Origin: Chinchilla lanigera
Taxonomy: Eukaryota > Chordata > Mammalia > Rodentia > Chinchillidae
NCBI RefSeq assembly: GCF_000276665.1
Contig: NW_004955477.1
Location: forward strand, 1,052,223-1,116,222
Reading direction: 5' to 3'
Length of the DNA: 64,000 nt
The notes under the pieces are model-generated. The model had not been told where the DNA came from, ran no database searches, and worked only from the letters and a program-made list of their open reading frames with translations. Positions within the stretch are counted from its first letter, which is position 1; each line of letters starts with the position of its first letter. The translations under genes were made by a program, and so were the position numbers. Below, in pieces: positions 12,301 to 22,345 of the stretch.

Positions 12301-15300
12301 GCACCTAGCACAGGCCTGCCACATAGAAAGTGCCTGATAAATGTTTAATGTTATTTTTCACCTACCTTTGTTCTTCCCACCTTTCTGTTGCTTCTCTTTA
12401 TACATCAAAAATAATGTACATTTTTTGATAGCTCTAGCATTCCAGGCAGTTTAAAAGTCCTTTTCCTTTTTGATTCCTTCAGTGTCAGCCGAGTCCAACT
12501 TCAGTGGTAAAGTTCACAAAGTGACCAGCAGTATCAGTGTCATTTGGCAATCTGTATCCTGTGCAAAGTCTCACATATCCATGCCCATCTGAATAAGTTA
12601 GTGGAGACCCTGGGTGGGGCCCACTAACTTGTGCCTAGAGGTGGGGTAAGATACTGAGCACTGAATACTGAGTGCTGAATAAGAGCCCTGAGATAGGGTA
12701 AGAGTAAGAACAATGATCCCATTCCCACTTATTACTTTGGGACTCTGGGACCATTAAGTGCATTCTCTAGGCATTTTTATCTATTTAATGGGACTAAAAT
12801 GCAAGCCATAAAATGGTTGATAAGATTACCTGGGACAGACCTCATGAAGCACTGAGTTACAGGGGCACTGTGTTCTCAGGTTGGCCTCACACTGGCTTGC
12901 CTGGGTACTTATAAAAATCACTTATGATCTAAGTAAAAAATATTGATGCCTGGGTTCTGGGTCCTCTCTCAAGACTGTTATGTGATTAAGAATCAGAAGT
13001 TTATTGTTTCAAGACACAGAATTTGGAACTAGACTAGCTGGTTGCTAAGCCTAATCATTCTACTCACTGTTTGTGGTGACCTCAACATTTTGAAACTTCC
13101 TGTGTCTGTAAGCCTAGTAATGACCTCAGGGGAGCTCTGTGAGACAGGGGAGGCATGCAGTTAACAGCAGTGACTACTACTCACTGGTAGTCATTGTCAT
13201 CATCATCATCAATGACTGTCAAGCATTATTGTCATCAACACCATTATCATTATCATGGGAATGACAACCATCCCTACCACCTCTAGCAGCAGTTGAATTC
13301 TGTAGCTAGAGGTCAAGCTCCCTCCTTGAAAAGCTGAAGATTCTACTTACTGGATGTGGGAAAATATGATTCTGATGTTTTTGTTTTCTGGTCTTTCTAT
13401 TGTCCAAGTGCAGTTCTCACTGGCCTTGAGTTGCAGGATCATGGCGTTGTGTGTGTCTGCCAAATTGGCACCTCCCAGGCTGGCAGTGCAGTCTGATCTG
13501 CCTGGGAAAGAACACAGTGGTTGCTGAAGGAAGTCCAAGCACCTGTCCACTCCTGCAGCTATCTCGCACATGTCATACCCTACAAGCATGCAGCTAATCA
13601 CAAATGCTATTTTTGTTCATTCCATACCAAGTCACGAGCAATAGAGTTTTCCTTCTTGGAACCCTTGAGATTTTCTACATATGGTCCGTCAAAAAAGACT
13701 ATATTAGGGTCTGAAGAAAGATGGGAGCTTTATGTCTAGGATATGTAACAAATCCTTACAATTCCATAATTAAAAGACAAAGAACACAATTACAAATGGA
13801 CAAAGAAAAGGATAGACTTTTCCAAAAGAGAGCTATTGATCAAAAACTCGTATATAGCAGCAAACTTTCTCATTTTCTTTTTCATTTCTCATGAGTGGAA
13901 ATATCCTCATACCAAATCTTTTATTTTTTTCTAACTTTAAAAATGATCTTTATTAGAAAAAAAATCAAAAAATAAAAGTAATTAAAGAAGAAAGGTATAA
14001 TTGCACAATCCCACCTATGGAAAACCAATCATCATAGAAGCATTGCTGTGACTATATCCAGATTGTTCCCTTTCCTCTGCTTTCCTTCTCCTTACAGATT
14101 TCTTAAATCTTATCATTTTAACCATAAAAACTATCATAAGTTTCAAAGAGTTTTTTATTTTAATGTAGATACTAGGCATCTTTATAATTTATGAGTGTCC
14201 TTTTTTAAAATGTGTAGAAAAGTATTTCTTTGTTATGAATTTACCATAGCAAAATCAGTGATGGAAATTTATATTGTTTTTATGATTATGTAAATACCCA
14301 TACTTGTGCATTAACTTTGTGTACTTTATGATTATTTTCCAAAGATAAATTCTTAGTAATGAATTACCCAATAAAACTCCATGTACTTTGTATGTTTCAA
14401 TGTACACTGTCATATAAGCCTGAAAGAAATTAGTACTAAACCAAAATCATACCAACAGCATTAAAATTTTATCTGTATTGGGGCCATAAAGATAGGGGTC
14501 TATAGACAGGGAAATAATAAAATAAGTGTTCATTAAATGTTCCTGATAATCTTGACTAGAGAGTTAAAACTTTACTAGAGGGAATCATTAAAAGGATAAG
14601 GATAAGAAAGGCAAATAAAAGCAGATAAAGAAAGGCACCACATGGCATTGGGACTTACATCAAAGAACCAGAGGGAACGCTGATAGGCAGAGCACAGGGG
14701 AAGCCAGGTGCATGAAACCAGGATAGCACCCCCTCCCCACCTTCAATAAAGTACAGAGGAGAAGGGGGAAGGGCTCACCTGAGGAAAATCGTATTTAGTA
14801 TAGAAATATATATGTCACTCTGGAGTCACCATATTACTGCACTAGATACACACATATCCCCTTAATTAAATCACTAACTCTAAGCTGACTTTCTATAAGG
14901 CTCCTCCTAACTAACCTATAAATGCCAGAGACAAGGCCCTGACAAGGACAGGGAGATGTCAAACAAAGCCCACCCAAAGAAATGGCACCCAGGGTAGGGT
15001 CTTGTGTCCTGAGATCCATCCAAGACAGCCCGGAGAGTCAATCAGGTTGTGGCAAGTTCCAGGAAGGAAGGGTCTCCCAAAACCTGATAAAAGGAACTGG
15101 GGACTAAGGCCCACAGGTATCCATTTTCCCAGAGCCCCTTGCTGCCCTCTCTGGGGCAGCTTTCTATCTTTTTCCTCCTTACAAATAAAGTGTTTTCCTT
15201 TTTAAAAACTCCATCTCTTTAACACATTACTGGTGCTGAGTTCACAGTCCCAGTTAGATGCTCATCCCGGTGAAGCAGCAGTGCCCACTCCAGACTCAAC

Positions 15301-15483
15301 AGGGCCAACAGCACTGAAATCTTTTAAAATTTTGGAAGAGGCCTGATGAAATGAGGTCTTTTCTAGCTTAGGGGAGAAATCCAGTTGAATGTTCTTACCT
15401 TCAACTTCAGACACATTCGGATCTGCCAGACATGAGGTTATTAAAAGGGCCAAGAAAATGAGCCTTCTTAGGACCTCCATCAT
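3175..15483 (-). CDS. CUZD1: CUB and zona pellucida-like domain protein 1 (nine coding exons)
   Basis: Coding exons on the minus strand, in transcript order, are 15399-15483, 13351-13501, 11354-11568, 9830-9980, 9162-9379, 8537-8709, 6957-7348, 5884-6152 and 3175-3347. Phases fit at every GT/AG junction and the sum is 1827 bases: 608 codons plus stop from the first ATG, or 607 from the second. That agrees with the human length I remember (607). The order is signal peptide, CUB1 (exons 2-3), CUB2 (exons 4-5), ZP domain (exons 6-8), basic RRKR processing site, then a C-terminal membrane helix and short tail (exon 9). CUZD1 is a type I membrane protein associated with pancreatic zymogen granules and uterine/ovarian epithelium. 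No frameshift or stop is seen. The gene lies upstream of a FAM24 gene on the same strand, as in human. Confidence 0.95.
4193..4340 (+). repeat. B1 SINE
   Basis: Diverged B1 in CUZD1 intron 8. It has the internal duplicated GAGGCCAGCCTGGGTTACA module and a CTGTCTCAAAAAA end. Confidence 0.85.
4351..4568 (+). repeat. B1-ID dimeric SINE
   Basis: A B1 unit (GCTGGGCATGG...CCCTGCTTCAAA) is followed after a short A-rich linker by a tRNA-derived ID unit (GGGCTGGGAATGTAGCTCAG...) and an A-rich tail. Such 7SL-tRNA dimers are known in non-murid rodents. Confidence 0.8.
4640..5570 (+). mobile_element. L1 3' end fragment
   Basis: Shows the familiar end of L1 ORF2 and the 3'UTR: the 'ATCACTGATCATTTG' segment, the 'GGTGGGAGTGTAGACTGGTAC' segment and 'ATAGCCAAATCCTGGAAACAG'. 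A purine-rich tract (5.28-5.46 kb) follows. The frame is broken. Plus orientation in CUZD1 intron 8. Confidence 0.8.
5884..6152 (-). CDS. CUZD1: CUZD1 coding exon 8 (ZP-C end and processing site)
   Basis: Encodes the Cys-rich end of the ZP domain (CSRDETCK..., [17 protein letters not shown]) and then RRKRDTSS, a furin-type consensus, with a second basic RLKRDRS downstream. Donor is G|GTAAG. ZP proteins are normally released or assembled after cleavage at such a site. Confidence 0.93.
6957..7348 (-). CDS. CUZD1: CUZD1 coding exon 7 (ZP domain core)
   Basis: The largest exon, 392 bases, fully open. It runs from [10 protein letters not shown] to [10 protein letters not shown]. Acceptor is TTCTGCAG and donor GG|GTATGT. 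Several N-x-S/T glycosylation motifs are present (NSTVEI, NTSMAL, NQTLF). Confidence 0.93.
7621..7761 (+). repeat. B1 SINE
   Basis: B1 in CUZD1 intron 6, slightly shortened in the middle, with a pure A tail. Flanked by an imperfect duplication of AAAATCAATTTG. Confidence 0.9.
8537..8709 (-). CDS. CUZD1: CUZD1 coding exon 6 (start of ZP domain)
   Basis: Read from the minus strand after acceptor CCTGACAG. It encodes [20 protein letters not shown]... to [10 protein letters not shown] and ends at donor AAG|GTAAAG. The phase matches exons 5 and 7. Confidence 0.9.
9162..9379 (-). CDS. CUZD1: CUZD1 coding exon 5 (second half of CUB2)
   Basis: Encodes [18 protein letters not shown], then [20 protein letters not shown] and [16 protein letters not shown]. 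The 'CxFDFxxVYDG', 'CG' and 'GFxAxY' pattern is the second half of a CUB domain. Donor is A|GTAAGT. Confidence 0.94.
9500..9602 (+). repeat. young ID SINE
   Basis: Ala-tRNA-like ID element (GGGGCTGGGGATTTAGCTCAG, GGTCGTGAGTTCGATTCC B box) with an A tail. It has a perfect 14-bp TSD, AAGATGACAAGTCT, at 9486-9499 and 9603-9616. Lies in CUZD1 intron 4. Confidence 0.95.
9830..9980 (-). CDS. CUZD1: CUZD1 coding exon 4 (first half of CUB2)
   Basis: Starts after TTTCTTTCAG. It encodes [20 protein letters not shown] followed by a segment with [14 protein letters not shown], the typical CUB opening: CGG, SPNYP, then C-x-W-x-I. Confidence 0.94.
9981..11353 (-). other. CUZD1: CUZD1 intron 3
   Basis: Between donor 11353 and acceptor 9981. 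I saw no repeat boundary or coding block in it. Confidence 0.7.
11354..11568 (-). CDS. CUZD1: CUZD1 coding exon 3 (second half of CUB1)
   Basis: Encodes [17 protein letters not shown], then [18 protein letters not shown] and [11 protein letters not shown]. Acceptor is TGTCCACAG and donor ATCT|GTAAGT. The CUB1 Cys pair and the acidic DG motif are kept. Confidence 0.94.
11569..13350 (-). other. CUZD1: CUZD1 intron 2
   Basis: Mostly unique sequence with a short TCATCA-rich patch at about 13.19-13.25 kb. The exon-proximal end (about 13.25-13.35 kb) was copied to about 22.34-22.47 kb. Confidence 0.7.
13351..13501 (-). CDS. CUZD1: CUZD1 coding exon 2 (first half of CUB1)
   Basis: Encodes [20 protein letters not shown], then [20 protein letters not shown] and SHIQ. 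Acceptor is TTTCCCAG and donor CA|GTAAGT. A diverged partial copy of this exon lies at about 22.47-22.59 kb. Confidence 0.95.
14780..15250 (+). mobile_element. ERV LTR in CUZD1 intron 1 (approximate ends)
   Basis: A GC-rich block with a GATAAAAGG TATA-like motif near 15.09 kb, then a C/T-rich stretch and AATAAAG near 15.19 kb followed by a T-rich run. This is the U3-R-U5 order of a gammaretrovirus-like (ERV1) LTR in plus orientation, antisense to CUZD1. I could not fix TG/CA ends or a TSD. Confidence 0.6.
15399..15483 (-). CDS. CUZD1: CUZD1 coding exon 1 (signal peptide)
   Basis: Encodes [20 protein letters not shown] and then DPNVSEVE. A hydrophobic signal peptide precedes a likely cleavage site after the Ala. 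Two start codons are adjacent; the second gives the 607-residue length. Donor is AAG|GTAAGA. Confidence 0.93.
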
Positions 15484-15518
15484 TGTAAGGGGCTAGGCAA
15501 GCCTCAGGGACAGTAGGC

Positions 15519-15525
15519 TTTTATA
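15519..15525 (-). promoter_or_regulatory. CUZD1: TATA box of CUZD1
   Basis: The minus strand reads AGTATAAAAGCC, with TATAAAA about 35 bases before the start codon. If it is used, the 5' leader would be only around ten bases, which suits a tissue-restricted secretory-epithelium gene. Position and match are seen; use is inferred. Confidence 0.6.
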
Positions 15526-15529
15526 CTTC

Positions 15530-16165
15530 CCTGGGTTTCATAACTCCCTGGGTCCACACTCTTCCTGGCCAACTCTAGGGAAACGTGTCAAGGGGAGCTG
15601 CATGTGAGACAATACCAGGTGTGCGGCTGCATCATTGCCAACTGTAGAGCAGTAAGTTCACTCCCCAGCTAGCTCACTCCTGGAAGGGCTGCAGGTAGTG
15701 CCCGCCTGGGCTCTCCCCAGTCTCAACAGCTGGCACAGCAGCCACAAGTAAAATGTGGGGGAACAAACCTAGACATGAGCCTTGGCCCTGTCTGTGCAGA
15801 TCATGCATGGGGTACCGTCAATGGCACTTTAGGCCTTTGCTGCTCTGCTCCAGAAGTTTCCATTTGGGGGTCTGAAGGCCCAGAAGAGTAGAGTGATACA
15901 GCACTTGGACATACTCTGGGCCCAGCTGGCCGCTCAGACACCTGCAAGGGCCTGACCCTGAGTGGAAAGAGAAGGCAGAGGATGTGAGGAAAAAAACAGT
16001 GTAGGTCAGACCCCCTGCATGGAGTTCTAAGCATTCATGTTTGCAGAGGTTGAAGCAGGTGGATTAGAGTCCTGTAAGTGCTGGGTTTGCAGCTTCGAGA
16101 AAGGAATCCTGACATCTGAGATAAGATGAGGAGGAACAAGTGTGCACGTGGAGAAAGTCGTCCTC
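15530..16165. other. intergenic sequence upstream of CUZD1
   Basis: GC-richer, non-repetitive DNA with no recognised exon. It is likely to carry CUZD1 upstream regulatory sequence, but no specific site is claimed. Confidence 0.4.
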
Positions 16166-16210
16166 CATTCATTCATTCATTCACTCACTCACTCACTCAT
16201 TCATTCATTC
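16166..16210. repeat. (ATTC)n/(ACTC)n microsatellite
   Basis: Tetranucleotide tract: CATT units, then CACT units, then CATT units again. Confidence 0.9.
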
Positions 16211-16350
16211 TGCAAATAGTCATTTCTCACTATTCCAGGGCCTGGGAATACCCAACTGAACTGCGAATACATAGTCACTACTGTCGTGGAAGTTGCATTG
16301 TAATTCGGGATAACACTGAGATGACAACCAAGTTAAAATTCAAATTAAGG

Positions 16351-16519
16351 CTCGGCATGGTGGCGCACATCTGTAATCCCAGCACTTGGGAGGCTGAGGC
16401 AGGAGAATCGTTGTGAGTTTGAGACCAGCCTGGGCTACAAAGTGAGCTCAAGGCCAGCCTGAACTCTATAGTGAGACTCTGTCTCAAAAAGACAAAAAAA
16501 TAAAATAAAATAAAATAAG
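16351..16519 (+). repeat. B1 SINE with (TAAAA)n tail
   Basis: Full B1 (GCTCGGCATGGTGGCGCAC...CTGTCTCAAAAAG) with an expanded TAAAA tail. Perfect 13-bp TSD ATTCAAATTAAGG at 16338-16350 and 16520-16532. Confidence 0.93.
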
Positions 16520-16666
16520 ATTCAAATTAAGGAGAGGTTCTTTGATTATTGTAAAATGGGATTGGATAGAGAATGGGATTGGAAGTGTGGGAAGGATGCA
16601 ATATTAGGGTAGAAGGAAGACACCTTGAGAAGATGAAATCAGAGCAAAGACAAAAAATGAGGCGTT

Positions 16667-16669
16667 CGT

Positions 16670-16704
<35 letters not shown>
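16667..16704. repeat. (TG)n microsatellite
   Basis: Near-pure GT dinucleotide run of about 38 bases. Confidence 0.95.
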
Positions 16705-16705
<1 letters not shown>

Positions 16706-16719
16706 TCTGGCTTGAGGGT

Positions 16720-17281
16720 AGGGCTGGACTTGAGATAAAAGGGTAAGCGTGACAGCTCTGTGGCAGGAACTGGCTGAGCAGTTCTTCAGTACAAGGAAAA
16801 GGAGAAAGTGTGGTTGTAAGTGAAAAGGAAGGAAAATGGAAGTGAGGGTAAAAGAGAAAACAGGATGGAGGATGGGGAAGGCTCTTTTAAGACAAAAGAG
16901 AAATTTAAATTTTTTTCTAGGTTCCTGTGGAATTTTTCAGTTGAGCATGACATAATGGCAGGTTTTTAAAGAGTCATCTGAGCAACTCTGTGCAAGTTTG
17001 AGGTGGGTATAAAGTGAGTCTTGACTTGCTGTTGTTCTGACTGCTCTGCAGCCCAGGACCCCTCATCAGTCCACGGGAGAATGGACTCCCTGGGGGACAG
17101 CACAACTGCCACCCTGTGGCCTAGAGGTAGTGGTGGCTTCTTTGATTTCCTACTCCTGCTCCTGCGCTATCCTTGTTTAGTAGGTGGTTAGGAAGTGTAT
17201 CTGCAATCCTCACCAGTCGGGGTTTTGTAAAAGAGGAAGTGCAGTGTGATTACAGGTGGAACATCTGTACTTCAGAAGAGG
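16720..17281. other. unique intergenic DNA
   Basis: No coding or repeat structure recognised between the TG tract and the hAT derivative. Confidence 0.5.
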
Positions 17282-17289
17282 TTCTAGGG

Positions 17290-17479
17290 CAGTGATGGCG
17301 AACCTTTGAAAAACCAAGTGCCAAACTGCAACTCAAAACCCACTTATTTATCACAAAGTGCCAACACTGCAATTAAACCTGAATACTGAAGTTTTGGTTT
17401 GGAGAAAGCAACTCTGTATTAACATATTTTGTCTTAAAAGAAAAGCATAACGACGTGTGCCACAGGTTTGTCACCACTG
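17290..17479. mobile_element. non-autonomous hAT element (MITE)
   Basis: 190-bp element beginning CAGTGATGGCGAACCTTTG and ending GGTTTGTCACCACTG, i.e. imperfect terminal inverted repeats. Perfect 8-bp TSD TTCTAGGG at 17282-17289 and 17480-17487, the hAT-type length. Its first ~150 bases align closely with 38461-38610, the end of the element that carries the transposase frame, so it is an internal-deletion derivative of that family. The ends resemble hAT families known to have spread horizontally among tetrapods (SPIN/OC1 group). Confidence 0.9.
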
Positions 17480-17499
17480 TTCTAGGGGGCTCGGCAGAG

Positions 17500-18160
17500 G
17501 GCGAAGTGATGCGGGCCCATTCTTGTGGTTTGGTAAAGGGAGTCTAGGCTTTGGCCTTGGGCTAGAGTTTCCGGTTACTGCTGAAAACACTGAAGACTGA
17601 ATCAGCACTTCACCGTGGAAATGATCTCAGGATGAGGCCATTTGGCTCTGAGTATGGGGGAAGCCAGCAAGGGGACTCTCAGGTTTTCTACTTGTCCTCA
17701 TGATGCCTCTTTACACAGGTCAGGCAACTCCATCCAGAGATGTCCCACCTAGCTGTCATCACTGTCCTCATGAATGGAATCCTACTCAGGATATGTGACA
17801 TCACTGACCCTAGTATAGGAGAGGAGTGAGAAAGAAAGCCCTTCAGGATTGCTGATCACACTCCTCCAGTGTGGCTGGCACCTTTAGCTGATGCTGAACT
17901 TCAAAATGCCCTGAGGCCAATGTGCACTTTCTTTCTGGGGTTGGAAAAGTGCTGGCCGCTATTATTTTCTACCTTATTTCTTCAGCTTCTATTGCCATAT
18001 AATATTACAAGTTATTTCCCCAAGTCTCAAAGTAGGTGATATATACATATATACTACATATACATAACTACATACACTACATATACTACATATATATAAC
18101 ATATATACATATATATAAAACTAAGAAAAAAATACTAAAGAGAGAATTATTTTCAATATT
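17500..18160. other. intergenic DNA between the hAT MITE and FAM24
   Basis: Unique sequence, ending in a TATACATA-type simple repeat at about 18.04-18.12 kb. No gene recognised. Confidence 0.5.
18040..18118. repeat. AT-rich simple repeat (TATACATA-like)
   Basis: Irregular ATATACAT/ACTACATA repeats. Confidence 0.85.
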
Positions 18161-18165
18161 CCATA

Positions 18166-18171
18166 TTTATT
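18166..18171 (-). terminator. candidate FAM24 (minus copy) poly(A) signal
   Basis: TTTATT on the plus strand reads AATAAA on the minus strand, about 130 bases past the stop codon, a normal distance for a short 3'UTR. Confidence 0.5.
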
Positions 18172-18296
18172 CAGAAGTACACAAAATAACATTGTAGAGT
18201 ATGTAGAATAAAAATTATAGAACTTGACTTGAATCACAAAACACTCCACCAAGAAAATTATTGCTCATGAAAATGTTTGTGTATACCATTTCCAAG

Positions 18297-19196
18297 TCAC
18301 AGTCCCTCATGTACGTTACAGAAGCAAGGTGGAAGTGTATCATAATCTGCATACATTTTGCACTCATCACAGAATTGAAGAGTGGGACAAGAATTGATGG
18401 CAGTGGTTCCAGCCAGCATGAGTTTGTCCTTGTCTAAGTTAACATCAACACCGTGTTCTTTTGCAGCCCTTAAGAAAAGACATACACAAAGCACAGGATT
18501 AGAAGTTTTCTTTTCAGGGCAATCGTCAGGGCTCTCTGGGGAGTTCAGGGGTGCGACCAGTCATACAAGTGACACCAGCCCTGGATTAAAGCTCTCTGCC
18601 CCATGCCTATTTCCTCTCTCAGCCCTTCCTCTCCTACAACTCCTGTACATGTAAAGAAAAGTGACTTGCATGACACAGCTAGTTGCTGCCGACCTTGGAG
18701 ATACAGGAATGAGGAGGAAGAGGCTGAAGCTGGCTGTGTCCTGGGCTCCAGGGTCCACAACCTAACTCCCTAGAATGGGGACATCATTGCTGCTGACAGC
18801 CAGTCTGTCCCATCTTTTGGATTCTCTCCCCCAAAAGCACCACTTGCTGTCACATATTCCTTCATTCTACTTACTAGCTTACAACCACAACCCAGAAAGA
18901 AAAAAACACCAAGATTCTGTAGCCACCCAATCTTGCCTTTATAAACCGGCCTGTGGTTCTTGACCTCAGCTAGGGCATGACACCAGTAGCAAGGAATAGA
19001 CCCCTGCTCAAGCAAACAACCCCAGGTGTCCCATTTGAGGGGTATTTTTCACTCTTATCCCCATGACTTACTTCAGTGCCTTGGATAGTTTGACATAAAG
19101 ACAGATGACAACACCTGTCAGTACAAACATGGCCACCAGGATTCCACTGCAAATGATCATTAGCATCATTGTCCGGAGATCGAAAGCCACAGTCAT
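18297..19196 (-). CDS. FAM24: FAM24 family protein, copy 1 (two coding exons)
   Basis: Coding exons are 19072-19196 and 18297-18468, joined in phase at ..CTGAA|GTAAGT and ..CTTAAG|GG, giving 98 residues. The N-terminus (MTVAFDLRTMMLMIICSGIL) leads into a hydrophobic segment of about 22 residues, a signal anchor or signal peptide, then CLYVKLSKALKAAKE. The C-terminus has a conserved Cys-rich end, CDECKMYADYDTLPPCFC, then NVHEGL. FAM24A/B are small proteins of unknown function next to CUZD1 in human; the exact A/B orthology is not settled here. The first coding exon starts right after a splice acceptor (TTTGTCCAG|GTATG), so an upstream non-coding exon is expected. Frames are intact. Confidence 0.88.
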
Positions 19197-19199
19197 ACC

Positions 19200-20290
19200 T
19201 GGACAAAGAAGTGCAGACAAACACTAAGGTCACCTCCCTCCCGACACAGGAATGAAGGAATGGAACCCAAACACAGATCGTCAGGTATGTAAGCCTCCAG
19301 AGAATCTTCCCACTCTTATCTTCCCACAAGAGAACTTGGAGCCCTTGTGTAGTAAGATGGTTTATTTCTATATGAAACAAACTAAGATTCAAAATTTTAT
19401 AGAGAAGGAGAACAGAATGACAGTGGAAAGAATCTTCCCCTTTCACAGGCGGTAACGTGACTTTATGTGATTAAAAAGGCTTACACAGGAGCTAGTAGAT
19501 TTACTCACAGATCCTGGACCTCCCAAACTATGTCACACTCAGAAATGACTACTCACTGTACATCAGACTGACAGGTCTCCTATGGGGATAACTGCTCCGA
19601 AATGTTATTGCTCAAACAATCCCCAAGAACATTTTGTAAATTTTGTACGTTTTTGAGAAAGTTTTCAATTCTCCTACTAAAAATTGTTGTTATGTTTCTA
19701 AATTCTAAATCTTAAGCCCATCCAATAAACCCAACTTTTAATCATCAGCTTGTTTAATCTAACCTCTGAAATGAGGACAATGTAAATAAGAGGAGTAGAA
19801 AAACAATCTGACTGCCAAGGCATGCTTACTACCTTCTAACTCTTCATGACTGGACGAAAGCCAACAGTTTTTTTAGAATACAATAAAAATAAAGTTTAGG
19901 AAAACAGTACATCTTACCAGAAATGTCTCATACCTTTAATTTGAGAGAGACGATTCCAATTATTAAGTTGAAGAAATCATTGCAGAAGATCCAAGTTGAA
20001 GAACTGATTTTAGAAGCATAATTGTCCACCAGAATAGGCAGAACAGAAAGCCACTGTGAGCCCCATCACCTATCTCAGTCAGAACCCATGCTTTATGACA
20101 TCAGCTCTTTCTGCAGAAGCTCTCTTTCACAGGGTTCTAAATTCCAGTCCATGCTCAGATACATGTTAGCACCAATGGACAAAGAAATGCCTGAATATTG
20201 ACTTAAATCATGTAATTCATAGTCTCTCCGTTTTAGATTTGGTTTCCTTCAGGGAAATGTATGGTGTGACTGCTAATTGAAAGTAAATAT
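19200..20290. other. region upstream of FAM24 copy 1
   Basis: Should contain the non-coding first exon and promoter of the minus-strand FAM24 gene, but I could not place them. No repeats of note. Confidence 0.4.
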
Positions 20291-20293
20291 ACA

Positions 20294-20455
20294 GCTGGTC
20301 ATGGAGGCACAAACCTGTAGCCTCAGCTCTTGGGAGACTCAGCCAGGAGGAGCTCCACAAGTCTGAGGCCAGCCTGGGGTACATAGTGAGTTCAAGACCA
20401 GTGAGAGCTACATAGCAAGACTCTGTCTCAAAACAAAACAAACAAACAAAAAACA
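20294..20455 (+). repeat. B1 SINE
   Basis: B1 with a slightly degraded left end and an A-rich (AAACAAAACA) tail. Confidence 0.88.
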
Positions 20456-20469
20456 AATGTGGGATTTCA

Positions 20470-21890
20470 AGTAATTAAAAAATAATGTGGGGAGACAGAT
20501 ACCTAACAACACTCATAAAATTAAAAGGTCAATGAGACAAGACTGGTTAGCCTTTATATTTTACCTACAAAGTAAAATAATGCATAGCCATTTAAGAGGG
20601 TTCAAATATAGGTTCACTGGCATCATATCATACATTAAGACAAAAAAACTCAAAAAAGTTGTTGGATTAGGATACATATTTTAGCCAGGTTTCTATGATT
20701 TCAGGGAGTTTGACCAAGCAAGGCCAAATCAATTAAACGAGGGAATTATTTTAATTTCCACCGGTGATTCCTGACTGCTCTGGAAAAAACCTGAATAAGG
20801 TCATGAACAGCAGGAAAGAGTTCAAAAAAGTGGTAGCACAAGAAGAATCTACGACAGTTGTCTCCTTAAAACAAAAATCTAGCAAAAATTTTTCAGTCAG
20901 CTTCTCTGAAAAATACCTAAAGCCTTGCAACATCCTGTAAAGCATTTAGTCAACAGAAAAAAAACAAAAGTCAGCATAAACAGTAAAGTTTATGACACTG
21001 TCCAATAACTCTCTCTCTAGCTTCATGGTAGCCTTGAAAATAACCCACATTTCTGTGCAGCCCCCAGAGGAACAGAACAAAAGTAGAGATCCTTCAAAGC
21101 CTCATTACCAAAGAACTGTTATTGTGTGACCTGTCTACTGGTTACCTGGAATTCGTCACCTGCAAGGCTGTATTCCACCTGACTTAGAGACTACCCAGTG
21201 CAATAATCCTCCCTAGGGAGTTCCGGCAAAACACTTGAGGTCAATTGGTTTACTGAGCTGTATATGGTGATGGATAAAATTTGGGACAAATGACTAGCCC
21301 AGATTATTAAAGAATAAGCTGGGGAATGAGATGTCCCAAATCCCAAAGCTATAGTGATTTTAAAAGACTGACATCTGTCAGGGAGCCTACAAGGCCATGG
21401 ATGAGAATATGTGCATGCCTAAGACCATAAGCACACTCAAGAAAGATTTGAATGGCCCTAAATTGTCACCTGTAGCTGATACAGAGGTTCTTTCCAAGCA
21501 GGAAGTGAAATCGAAGGCAAAGTTTTCCACTGCTTGACTAAGTATTGAAGGTATGACTTACATGCACACAGACGAGGCAGTTTTCCAGGCATTTAAGAAA
21601 ATCTTTGCTTGGTCATTAGCTGAACACTAAGCTAGTCAGAACAGCTTTTAGCGTCTACAAATAGCAAAGAATATACACTTTACAGAATTAGTTGAGAAAA
21701 GTCACCAGACAAGCAACTACATACATATAGCACAACAGTAATAGCCAGTTTTGGTTTTACAACCTGTCCTTGGAACCAGACTAGCTGAAACCAATTCCTG
21801 GTCCTTTTTATTACTTTGTAGCTTTGGGGAAATTTTCAACCCCTCTATGCTGGTGTTTCCTGTTTAGTTATTGCTTCCACTAATAAAACA
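20470..21890. other. unassigned AT-rich sequence
   Basis: No complete gene. The 21.36-21.70 kb part has the look of decayed retroviral internal sequence ahead of the LTR-like block that follows, but no frame can be followed and I do not assign a family. Confidence 0.35.
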
Positions 21891-22345
21891 GGGATGCTAA
21901 GGTGGCAGAAGATGCCCCCCACACCAGTATGCTTCAGTTTGTTAGTTACTTAGGTAATAGTTCCTGTTATAGTTCCTGTTACTTTTGTATTTGAGGAAAG
22001 GCTGGTCACTGTGATGCATAACTGGTCACTAGGATGCATATTGTAAGAACCAATGCTCAACTGACAAGCCATTCTGTCTCCGTACTTACTGCTTGCTTAT
22101 CCCATGTAGCCCTAGACCACCAGAGATCAGGGCCTGACATTTTGAGGAACAATTCATTCCTAGTCAGTGCCCAGCTAATGTCAAACAAATCTGCCTCCAG
22201 ATCCTGGGTTTCGTTTCAGTGTTTCTGTTTGCCATTACACTAACAGTATTACCTGTATCATAGCCTTTCTGTAAGGTATAAAATCTGTAAAAGCCAGTGC
22301 TGGACCCCCAGTCTTCACTAAATAAATATCAGTTATCAATCGCCA
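21890..22345 (+). mobile_element. putative ERV LTR (approximate ends)
   Basis: A TATA-like GTATAAAATC near 22.28 kb is followed about 45 bases later by AATAAATA, the promoter/poly(A) spacing of an LTR in plus orientation. No clear TG/CA ends or TSD, so the call is moderate. Confidence 0.45.

Noticed and set aside
13190..13255. TCATCA repeats as a CRISPR-like or regulatory array
   Set aside because: Short trinucleotide microsatellite in an intron.
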